This document shows positions 1 to 5,183 of a stretch of DNA of 5,183 nucleotides, piece by piece. The notes beneath the pieces were generated by a model. The model worked only from the letters and a program-made list of their open reading frames with translations. It had not been told where the DNA came from and did no database searches. This stretch comes from JAFGBM01 sp964564915 (GTDB lineage Bacteria > Actinomycetota > Actinomycetes > Actinomycetales > Demequinaceae). Each line of letters starts with the position of its first letter. Positions within the stretch are counted from its first letter, which is position 1. The stretch covers positions 1-5,183 of the forward strand of contig CAZMCU010000069.1 in assembly GCA_964564915.1 (NCBI GenBank), read 5' to 3'. The position numbers and the translations under genes are program-made.

Positions 1-501
1 CGTCTCGACCCGGTGATCCTTCTTCCACACGCATCCGGTTTCCGGGCTCCTGACCTTGACCCAGCCGTCAACGGTCATTTCCTGGTACGTGCACGACAGG
101 GTCTCGCCTGTCGTAGTAGTGGTGGGTTCGACGGGGTCTTCTGCCGCTGCGGCGTGCAGGAGGTCCCATGCGGTGGCGATCTCTTCGCGGGTTTGGTCAA
201 GACCGGTGTAGTCCTCGGAGTAACGGTCGTCCCAACTCTGGTCGAGGAACGCGAAGTCGTTGTTGATGAGCGAACGGTCCCGCAATGCGGGGTCGTCCGC
301 GCTGTTGAGGTGGACAAAGATGCGTGCCCCGAGGATCCCCAACCCCACCGCACCGACCGATCCGAGGAGTGCCGCGGAGCCTTGACGCACCGCACGAGCC
401 CGCCGGGCGCGGCCGAGTAACGCATCGACGACCGCATCCGTGGGGTCATACCCCACCGAACCAATCTGCCCCAGCTGATTCATCTGCTCATTGATGTTCA
501 C
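1..501 (-). CDS. Single-pass membrane protein, putative sigma-factor partner (3' end off window)
   Basis: This frame is open for 167 codons from a GTG at 501-499 to the window edge, so the C-terminus is missing. The GTG shares a GTGA overlap with the TGA of the ECF sigma gene ahead of it, and an AAGGA lies 10 nt upstream. This arrangement implies translational coupling. The product has a cytoplasmic tail of about 40 residues ending in a basic stretch (RARRARAVRQ, 31-40). One hydrophobic Gly/Ala-rich helix follows at about 41-63. The outside region is acidic (about 66-125), then has a threonine run (127-131), then a segment with cysteines 137 and 157. Positive charge before the helix predicts N-in, C-out topology. 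The tail-helix layout resembles that of the gene at 3184, but the visible outside part does not show that protein's cysteine motif. I infer an anti-sigma or sensor role from position and topology. No HxxxCxxC zinc anti-sigma motif is present. The in-frame ATG at 483 is a weaker start with no good ribosome site. Confidence 0.8.
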   Translation of the reverse strand, partial: MNINEQMNQLGQIGSVGYDPTDAVVDALLGRARRARAVRQGSAALLGSVGAVGLGILGARIFVHLNSADDPALRDRSLINNDFAFLDQSWDDRYSEDYTGLDQTREEIATAWDLLHAAAAEDPVEPTTTTTGETLSCTYQEMTVDGWVKVRSPETGCVWKKDHRVET

Positions 502-1061
502 GGTTGCCACGTCCTTGCTCGTGTCGTCGTGGTTTCTTGCACGGTGCCATAGGTAACACCCTGCGAGGGGTTGTCTTCCAGTGCGCCCAACTGTCCACGC
601 AACTTCACCGCCGCGTCGGACAAATACCGTCGGACCGTACCTTCCGAAATCCCCAACTCCCGGCCAATAGCAGCGGCCGTGAGGTCGTCATAGAACCGTA
701 AAACCGTGCAGGCCCGCTCCCGAGGCGTCAAGTGACGCAACGCCTCCTGCAAATCGGTGCGGAACTCCACCGCGGACGAATGCGAGTCCGAATCGTCGCT
801 CTTCAGGAGGTGGAACACCCTTCTCCACGACTCGCTCTTCCGGCCAGCGTCCAAGTGGGCGGTAAACATCGCTCGACGCACGTACGCTTCCGCCTCACCA
901 GCGGTCACGTGCCCCTTCCCCCGCGAAAACGTCCTTACCACCGCATCATGGAAGAGGTCTTCTGCATCCCGACTGTTCCCCGTCAGAAGATACCCATACG
1001 CCACCAACGAGCTGCCACGCCTCCGGACCAGATCCTCAAGGGTCTCCGCCCAACTCGGCAC
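498..1061 (-). CDS. ECF RNA polymerase sigma factor, SigE-like actinobacterial family
   Basis: The product (187 aa) would direct core RNA polymerase to its own set of promoters. Region 2 spans about residues 17-75: LLTGNSRDAEDLFHDAVVRTF (25-45) is the core-binding and -10 recognition helix block, and AEAYVRRAMFTAHLD (57-71) is region 2.4. A variable Ser/Asp-rich linker covers about 87-99. Region 4 spans about 105-159: LTPRERACTVLRFYDDL (111-127) is followed by a helix-turn-helix, IGRELGISEGTVRRYLSD (132-149), that would read the -35 element. The length is normal for the family, with no SnoaL-like or other C-terminal extension beyond a 25-residue tail. The start is GTG at 1061, chosen because AAGGGAG lies 6 nt upstream. 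The stop overlaps the next gene by 4 nt, so its membrane product is probably the dedicated partner. It is paralogous to the sigma factor at 3744, sharing EAYVRRA, PRERAC, LRF-DDLT and RYLSD with only one residue of register shift between region 2 and region 4. Confidence 0.95.
   Translation of the reverse strand: MPSWAETLEDLVRRRGSSLVAYGYLLTGNSRDAEDLFHDAVVRTFSRGKGHVTAGEAEAYVRRAMFTAHLDAGRKSESWRRVFHLLKSDDSDSHSSAVEFRTDLQEALRHLTPRERACTVLRFYDDLTAAAIGRELGISEGTVRRYLSDAAVKLRGQLGALEDNPSQGVTYGTVQETTTTRARTWQP
512..516 (-). promoter_or_regulatory. Ribosome binding site inside the sigma gene for the GTG at 501
   Basis: AAGGA lies 10 nt before the GTG, within the last codons of the sigma gene. With the GTGA overlap it supports the GTG over the ATG at 483 as the start of the membrane protein. 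Confidence 0.5.
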
Positions 1062-1067
1062 GGTCCA

Positions 1068-1074
1068 CTCCCTT
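1068..1074 (-). promoter_or_regulatory. Ribosome binding site deciding the GTG start at 1061
   Basis: AAGGGAG lies 6 nt before the GTG. This spacing and match decide the start of the sigma factor, whose N-terminus (MPSWAETLEDLV) then aligns with that of its paralogue (MADWHETMETLV). Confidence 0.75.
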
Positions 1075-1097
1075 CGTCACGACGGTTCAACCATCCG

Positions 1098-1127
1098 CCT
1101 CTACCAACCAATACGCACCACACGCAA
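1098..1127 (-). promoter_or_regulatory. Weak candidate promoter for the 1061 sigma gene
   Basis: TTGCGT (1127-1122) and TAGAGG (1103-1098) are separated by 18 nt and lie upstream of the GTG at 1061. The match to a housekeeping promoter is poor, because the last T of the -10 is missing. It is listed because transcription from it would start near 1091 and would place the CRP-type palindrome about 68 nt upstream, a common activator position. No convincing ECF-type GGAAC/CGTC pair was found on this strand here. Confidence 0.2.
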
Positions 1128-1150
1128 GAAACATTGGGCGAGGTGGCTGA

Positions 1151-1168
1151 TTGTGAGGTACATCACAA
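1151..1168. promoter_or_regulatory. CRP/FNR-family operator-like palindrome
   Basis: The sequence TTGTGAGGTACATCACAA has perfect 6-bp arms, TTGTGA and TCACAA, around a 6-bp spacer. Within the spacer the GTAC core also pairs, so only one of the nine symmetric pairs mismatches. It matches the classic TGTGA-N6-TCACA site bound by CRP and by the actinobacterial homologues GlxR and Rv3676. It lies 89 nt upstream of the sigma gene start at 1061 in the only sizeable intergenic region of the window. I infer cAMP-receptor-type control of the sigma/membrane-protein pair at 1061-1. Binding is not shown. Confidence 0.6.
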
Positions 1169-1199
1169 GGATCATCCACCCCAGGGGGACCACGACGAC

Positions 1200-1233
1200 G
1201 GCCCCCTCGTCCCAGTATGGGGATCGGGGGGCC
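1200..1233 (-). terminator. Strong GC hairpin after the 3184-1248 gene
   Basis: Starting 14 nt past the TAG at 1248, a 7-bp outer stem (1227-1233 with 1200-1206) and a 4-bp inner stem (1220-1223 with 1210-1213) are separated by a TCG/TCG internal loop that allows two wobble pairs. The terminal loop is 6 nt. No U-tract follows, as is usual for many actinobacterial terminators. Its near-symmetry means it could act in either direction. It separates the module at 3744-1248 from the next sigma gene. Confidence 0.55.
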
Positions 1234-1247
1234 GTCCGCAAAACCGG

Positions 1248-3184
1248 CTAGCTTGTGGTGATCGTCACAGTCCCGAGCGAGGTCCACCTCTGAAGCTCAA
1301 GCCAGTCGTAGGTGGGGTAGTCGTACGGATCGATGAGCGGTTCGGGCTCCCCGGCATTGTTGGAGCCAGAGGAAATGGCCGTGCCTTCTCGCGGAATCAC
1401 CATGGTGTCCGTGTCCATAGGCATCGGGGTCTCGGATTGTAGGTACAGGGACTGAACCGAAAGCACGGTGTAGGTGCCACCCCTGACGAGGGCCTGGCCC
1501 GAGTCGCTCCGGCACCCGTTGACGTCCCTCCAGAGGTAGTCGCCGCTAATGGACTTCCCCGGTTCGAGGATCCCCCAGTACTCCGCACCATCGGGAGACG
1601 TTTCGTTGGTGGTCGTACCGCCCATCGTGGAATCCCGGTAGAGCACGGGGTTGTTCGGGTTGGCGTTGACGGGATATGCCTCCGCGACCACTCGTCCGTT
1701 CTGAACGAGATACAACTGGTGGCTCGGTTCGCCGTAGAAACCGGGAAGCGAGTACCCCGACGTGTTGGTCACCGTGTACCTGACCCGGGGGTTCCCATCG
1801 ACGACCCATCCGTAGCTGAGGTTGATCCGGGACGGCATGGTGACGGAAACGTCCAGAAGGTCAAGGGTCGCCGACTCCGTGGGGAACGTCAGCCCCGTCA
1901 CGCCGTCGTAGCTGCATCCGTACCAACTATCGGCTGATGGTGCGACCAAGGTCTTGACATCGGTCGGGGTGGGTGCGCTGTAGTTCGGAATGATCCAGCG
2001 GGACGTACCGGGCGCCATGGTCCACCGGTCCAGGGCGATGTTCTGCGAGTAGAGCTCGCGAGCCGCGGCCGGAGTCAGGACGTCGCTCGGAAGCGTGGGC
2101 GTCACCCACGTGTCGAAATAGCCGCCGAACGGGTCATCTACAACGTCGCCCGCGATGGTCATCGTCACGGGGTCCGACGTCACGCGGTACTCCCACGTGG
2201 CGGGCTCGATGGGCATCGGGGCGATGACGCTTGGTGCGCTACCCGCGCTCGAGTCGCCGACGCTGCCGGGTTCGGCCGTACCCGTCTCGGTCCCAACGGA
2301 GGGCTCCGGTTGGGGCTCCGACGTGGCGGTCGGCTCGGGGGTGGGCTGGGTGCTTGGTGTGGCGCTCGGTTCGGTGCTCGGTTCGNNNNNNNNNNNNNNN
2401 NNNNNNNNNNNNNNNNNNNNNNNNNNNNNNNNNNNNNNNNNNNNNNNNNNNNNNNNNNNNNNNNNNNNNNNNNNNNNNNNNNNNNGCTCGGTTCGGTGCT
2501 CGGTTCGTCGGCGATGTCGGCGAAGGCTTGGCTCACGACGATCTCGTACGTCGCGGCGGGCAGGGCTGAGCCGTCGAAGCAGTTCACCAGGGGAACCTGA
2601 AGGGTGGAGTCCCCGCTATCGCCCGCGACCACGTTGAGGATTTGCTCGGCACTCGCGTTCGACAGGAGTCCCACGAGCATTCCTTGGTACAGGATCGCGA
2701 CGTCGGGACCCGCGGTGGACACGTTCGCCGTATCCATCGCACGTAGGGCGACGGGCACGTCGAGCGTCGTCCCGCCCTCGAGGTTGCTCCATCCGTTCGA
2801 GTCGATCGAGAGGGTGATCGCCGCTCCGGGCTCCGAGGGGTAGGAATCGAGGGGATACGAACCGCACGTACCCCACCCGGAGTCGTACCTCGGCATCGAT
2901 TCGCGTCCACCGCCGAGGTTGGCGGTTTGCTCGTCCGTCGGGTTGGCGGGAGCCGGGTTCGCGAGGGCGTCCAACGTCGTGTCGTGCGAGCCGGCACCGG
3001 TGGAGGGGTGGATCGCTCCGACGACGATGAGCGCCGCCGCCCCAGCACCCACAAGACCGTTCGCGGCGCCCCGAACTCCGCGGTGCACCCGCACGCGCCG
3101 AAGGGCGCGCGCGGCGGAGACCGACACGTCGCCGATGGGGGCTTGGTCAGCCGCGCCCCTGAGAAGATCGGAGAGCCTGGTCAT
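1248..3184 (-). CDS. Membrane-anchored protein with two paired-cysteine ectodomain modules (sequence gap inside)
   Basis: The start is the ATG at 3184, with AAAGGA 8 nt upstream and 29 nt after the stop of the ECF sigma gene. I do not recognise a named family. Visible parts in order: a cytoplasmic tail of about 40 residues rich in Arg (26-38), one Ala/Gly/Val membrane helix (about 41-58), a Pro/Thr/Asn-rich stretch to about 97, module A (about 99-222; DSGWGTC with Cys107, and Cys202), an EPST/Pro-rich linker broken by 100 Ns, and module B ending in LQRWTSLGTVTITTS. Module B has W-x-MAPGTSRWIIP (1986-2024), DSWYGC, YGWVV and a second Cys in NGC. There are 233 residues before the gap and 378 after it. 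The frame shift across the Ns is artificial, since both sides read the same EPST repeat. There is no LPXTG signal and no zinc anti-sigma motif. I infer an N-in, C-out sensor or partner of the preceding sigma factor. It is clearly paralogous to the gene ending at 3823. Confidence 0.85.
2364..2385 (-). repeat. EPST-coding repeat, copy on the low side of the gap
   Basis: This is a 22-bp unit built from the 12-bp period GAACCGAGCACC (Glu-Pro-Ser-Thr). It is identical base for base to 2486-2507 on the other side of the Ns. After it the linker continues as SATPSTQPTPEPTATSEP, a degenerate Pro/Thr/Ser/Glu stretch. Confidence 0.85.
2386..2485. other. Assembly gap, 100 Ns
   Basis: Exactly 100 Ns is the usual placeholder for a gap of unknown size. 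It lies within the EPST repeat of the membrane protein gene. The left side resumes at the third base of a codon and the right side ends at a codon boundary, so an intact gene requires a true length of 2 modulo 3. Pure repeat would require 2 modulo 12. The identical 22-bp flanks also fit a negative gap (contig ends that overlap), which joins in frame as DEPSTEPSATPST. Confidence 0.95.
2486..2507 (-). repeat. EPST-coding repeat, copy on the high side of the gap
   Basis: This copy is identical to 2364-2385. It directly follows the end of module A (SQAFADIAD) in the translated protein, so the repeat starts at the module boundary. Confidence 0.85.
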
Positions 3185-3192
3185 GTCCGTTG

Positions 3193-3198
3193 TCCTTT
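3193..3198 (-). promoter_or_regulatory. Ribosome binding site deciding the ATG start at 3184
   Basis: AAAGGA lies 8 nt before the ATG, in the 29-nt space after the sigma gene stop. It rules out the longer frame that opens at 3391 inside the sigma gene. Confidence 0.75.
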
Positions 3199-3213
3199 CT
3201 GTCTGGCCGATAC

Positions 3214-3744
3214 CTAGCGGTACTCGACCACGGGGGCTGTGCTCACGCTGGTGTCTTCGAGCGGGCCGAGGCTGCGCTCGAGGCGTTCGATTCCGTCCGA
3301 GAGGTAGCGCTTGACGCTTCCCTCCGCGATTCCCAACTGGAGCCCGATTTGGGGCACCGTCAGGTCGTCGAAGAAGCGAAGCATGATGCACGCCCTCTCC
3401 CGCGGGGGAAGGGCGGCAACGGCGACGGTCACGTCGGCACTCATGTCGACGTTTCTGGCCAGGTCCTCCGTCCCCTCACCGGGGCGGAAGAGATGTTGGA
3501 CCCTGGCCCACCGTTGACGGCGACGGTACTGGTCCACGTAGGTCGAGGTAATAGCCCGGCGCACGTACGCCTCGGCTTTGAGTACCGTCAGCCCCGGTCG
3601 CGGTCGCGAGAACGTCCTCACGAGCGCGTCTTGAACCAAGTCCTGCGCCTGCGTGGGATTTCCGCAGACGAGGTAGGCGTACCCCAAGAGAGCCCGCTCG
3701 CGGTCGCGAACCAGCGTCTCCATCGTCTCGTGCCAGTCGGCCAT
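3214..3744 (-). CDS. ECF RNA polymerase sigma factor, SigE-like actinobacterial family
   Basis: The product (176 aa) is a two-domain ECF sigma factor acting with core RNA polymerase in the cytoplasm. Region 2 covers about residues 17-79: YLVCGNPTQAQDLVQDALVR (24-43), then AEAYVRRAITSTYVD (57-71) followed by a basic YRRRQRW. The linker of about 87-103 is acidic and short. Region 4 covers about 106-160: LPPRERACIMLRFFDDL (112-128) and the helix-turn-helix IGLQLGIAEGSVKRYLSD (133-150). The ATG start at 3744 has GGAGG 4-5 nt upstream. The membrane protein gene follows 29 nt after the TAG, so the two are almost surely one transcript and the partner role is inferred from that. It aligns nearly gap-free with the sigma factor at 1061, which indicates a local duplication. 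Whether this gene has its own promoter in the 78 bp upstream cannot be seen. Confidence 0.95.
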   Translation of the reverse strand: MADWHETMETLVRDRERALLGYAYLVCGNPTQAQDLVQDALVRTFSRPRPGLTVLKAEAYVRRAITSTYVDQYRRRQRWARVQHLFRPGEGTEDLARNVDMSADVTVAVAALPPRERACIMLRFFDDLTVPQIGLQLGIAEGSVKRYLSDGIERLERSLGPLEDTSVSTAPVVEYR

Positions 3745-3748
3745 CGTT

Positions 3749-3754
3749 CCTCCC
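3749..3754 (-). promoter_or_regulatory. Strong ribosome binding site for the 3744 sigma gene
   Basis: GGGAGG lies 4 nt before the ATG. This is close to the anti-Shine-Dalgarno ideal though slightly tight in spacing. Confidence 0.7.
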
Positions 3755-3788
3755 GATCGACCCTCTCGGGCTCCTCACGCAATGTCGA

Positions 3789-3803
3789 CGCGCGCGGCGC
3801 GCG
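3789..3803 (-). terminator. Possible GC hairpin after the 5183-3823 gene
   Basis: Two self-complementary CGCGCG arms flank a 3-nt loop, starting 19 nt after the TGA at 3823. The stem is short and no U-tract follows. It may end or reduce transcription between this gene and the sigma gene at 3744, or simply reflect GC-rich sequence. The remaining part of the 78-bp spacer shows a weak CCCGA/TCGGG pairing and no recognisable promoter. Confidence 0.3.
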
Positions 3804-3822
3804 AATCGTTGGGGGAACCCGT

Positions 3823-5183
3823 TCAGTCAATGATCTCGATGGTGCCTTGCGACGTCCACAGTTGAAGTTGTGAGAATGACAATGGCGTCGCGCCCTGCCC
3901 CAAGTAGATCCCATCGGACGTCATAACGGTGTACCTTCCAGGATTCAGGCTCGAGGTTTCGGCGGTGGTCGAGCAGGGGTGGACCTCCAGCCAGACGAAA
4001 TAGCGCTGGGTCGTCGTATGGGGCGCAACGAGACCGTAGTACAGCGTCGGATCCATGTCGGCGAGGGAGAGAGGAAGGGGATCGGGCTGCTGGTTGGCGT
4101 CCGCATTGACGTCGTAGGCGAGGCCGTACCCCGCGAGCACACCGTCCTGGAAGAGAAAGAGGGGGAGCCGGGGCTCATAGCCGTCGTTTCTCAGGTAGAA
4201 GCCGGTCGTGTTTCGTCGCGTTACCTCAAGGAGGGGATCGTCGCGGACCACCCACCCGTATTGGAGACGAATGGAGGAAGGAAGCGTAACGGTGTCACCA
4301 TACAGATCGAGGTTGGCCGATACCACGGGAAACACCCTGTCGACGAGCCCGAAGCCGTCACACATGGAGAGGGGGTCGACCAGATAGCTGTAGTTGCCGT
4401 AGTAGGAGGGCTCATCGCTGTGGCGGTATTGCGGGATGATCCACCGTGAGGTACCGGGGGCCATGTCCCAATCGTTCTCGACCATCAGGGGCTCGAAGAG
4501 CGGTTGTGCGATATCTGCGGTGAGGATGTTGTCGGGGAGAGGTGGTTCGTCGGATGTGGCGACGATGATTTCGTCTGACTGGTAGAGGGGGTTGGTGCTG
4601 GGGTCACCGGAGATCGTGAACGGGATGGGTACCGCCGTGACGCGGGGCGCCCGTTCGCTCGTCGCGCTGTCCTGCGGTGCAGTGCCGCCAAGGTCGGGGT
4701 TGTATCCCTGGCTCACGAGAAGCTCGTAGTCTCCCGCCCCCAGTTCGGTGGTGCTTCCACAGACGACGAGAGGAACGGAAAGCGAAACGGTCGACACTTC
4801 CCCCTCGGTGAAGGAGTGGAGTTGAAGGATGTCGTCACTCATCAGCGAACCGACGACGAGGTCGTCGAACAGGATGACCGCGTCGATTCCGTCCGTGATC
4901 ACGTCGACGTCGGCGAGTGCGGTGAGTGTTGCCGTGAAGTCGAGGGTGTCACCTGGATCAACGACGGAGCCTGGTTCAAGGTCGGCCGCCAGAGAGAAGA
5001 AATCGGTGTCGCCGGGTGGGTACAACGAGAATGGCTTGGTTTCGCACATCCCCCACCATGAGTCGAAGAGCCCGTAGCCGGTCTGCAGGCTCCTGCTCGC
5101 CGTGGGCGAGGGCTCGATGGCTTGCGACCCAGGTTCGGGGGTCGTGTTGGGATTCGGACCCGGGATCAGGACGCTCGTTCCGA
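3823..5183 (-). CDS. Ectodomain of a membrane-anchored paralogue (5' end off window)
   Basis: The frame is open from the window edge (first full codon at 5181) to TGA at 3825-3823, 452 residues. The ATG at 5049 is internal, because the conserved DSWWGMC motif begins upstream of it. The visible part begins with a Pro/Ser/Thr-rich stretch. By comparison with the gene at 3184, the membrane helix should lie just outside the window. Module A runs from GYGLFDSWWGMC to GDYELLVSQGY. After a short linker of about 25 residues, module B carries W-D-MAPGTSRWIIP (4432-4470), YGWVV, GRYTVMTSDGIYL and the C-terminal LQLWTSQGTIEIID. There are exactly four cysteines, at visible residues 46, 141, 274 and 403. 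The first pair is 95 residues apart, exactly as in the paralogue. No EPST repeat occurs. I infer a surface-exposed partner of a further sigma factor encoded off-window. No enzymatic motif is recognised. Confidence 0.85.
   Translation of the reverse strand, partial: GTSVLIPGPNPNTTPEPGSQAIEPSPTASRSLQTGYGLFDSWWGMCETKPFSLYPPGDTDFFSLAADLEPGSVVDPGDTLDFTATLTALADVDVITDGIDAVILFDDLVVGSLMSDDILQLHSFTEGEVSTVSLSVPLVVCGSTTELGAGDYELLVSQGYNPDLGGTAPQDSATSERAPRVTAVPIPFTISGDPSTNPLYQSDEIIVATSDEPPLPDNILTADIAQPLFEPLMVENDWDMAPGTSRWIIPQYRHSDEPSYYGNYSYLVDPLSMCDGFGLVDRVFPVVSANLDLYGDTVTLPSSIRLQYGWVVRDDPLLEVTRRNTTGFYLRNDGYEPRLPLFLFQDGVLAGYGLAYDVNADANQQPDPLPLSLADMDPTLYYGLVAPHTTTQRYFVWLEVHPCSTTAETSSLNPGRYTVMTSDGIYLGQGATPLSFSQLQLWTSQGTIEIID

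Noticed and set aside
732..1442. Long plus-strand frame of 236 codons
   Set aside because: It crosses from the antisense of one gene through the intergenic region into the antisense of another, and its product is low-complexity Arg/Pro/His-rich.
1248..2216. Separate gene starting at the ATG at 2216
   Set aside because: The frame runs on upstream through the Pro/Thr/Glu linker to the gap and matches the EPST repeat on the far side. The paralogue carries both modules in one chain.
2180..2385. Arg/Pro-rich C-terminus read straight through the Ns in the upstream frame
   Set aside because: It is an artefact of the 100-N placeholder, which is not the right length modulo 3. The alternative frame continues the same repeat.
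3185..3391. N-terminal extension of the membrane protein to an ATG at 3391
   Set aside because: It would overlap the sigma gene by nearly 180 nt and is Arg/Pro-rich shadow sequence. The ATG at 3184 has a good ribosome site and the expected tail-plus-helix start.
3814..3819. GGAACC on the plus strand resembling an ECF -35 element
   Set aside because: It faces away from every gene in the window and no matching -10 lies at 16-17 nt.
3190..3873. Long plus-strand frame of 227 codons opposite the sigma gene
   Set aside because: It is antisense to a well-supported sigma factor, has no family-like sequence and spans the intergenic region. Such frames are common opposite GC-rich genes.
3823..5049. 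Start of the large gene at the ATG at 5049
   Set aside because: Upstream in-frame sequence contains the conserved DSWWG part of the cysteine motif and a juxtamembrane-like linker, so the methionine is internal.

Overview
The window is GC-rich and codes on the minus strand from end to end. It carries paralogous extracytoplasmic-function (ECF) sigma factor genes of the actinobacterial SigE-like type, each followed by a gene for a single-pass membrane protein. GC-rich codon third positions, GTG starts and these sigma factors suggest a high-GC actinomycete (Actinomycetota, possibly Micrococcales). The genus cannot be read from this sequence. The long plus-strand frames are antisense shadows.

In transcription order (high to low coordinates) the layout is as follows. 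(1) 5183-3823 is the 3' part of a large secreted-domain protein whose start and membrane anchor lie off the window. (2) After 78 bp, 3744-3214 is an ECF sigma factor with a strong Shine-Dalgarno. (3) After 29 bp, 3184-1248 is a full-length paralogue of gene 1: a short basic cytoplasmic tail, one membrane helix and two ectodomain modules joined by an EPST-repeat linker. It is interrupted by exactly 100 Ns (2386-2485) that look like a scaffold placeholder. (4) A 186-bp intergenic region holds a strong hairpin and an 18-bp CRP/FNR-type palindrome. (5) 1061-498 is a second ECF sigma factor starting at GTG. (6) Its stop overlaps the GTG of a third membrane protein by 4 nt (501 to beyond position 1).

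The two visible sigma factors are clear paralogues, and so are the two large membrane proteins. The third membrane protein shares only the basic tail plus helix layout. I infer a tandem array of at least three sigma/membrane-partner modules that arose by duplication, in which the partner senses something outside the cell and controls its own sigma factor. No classical zinc anti-sigma motif is visible, so the partner role is inferred from gene order, overlap and topology. The large ectodomains look internally duplicated, with four cysteines each in matching places. I do not recognise them as a named family.
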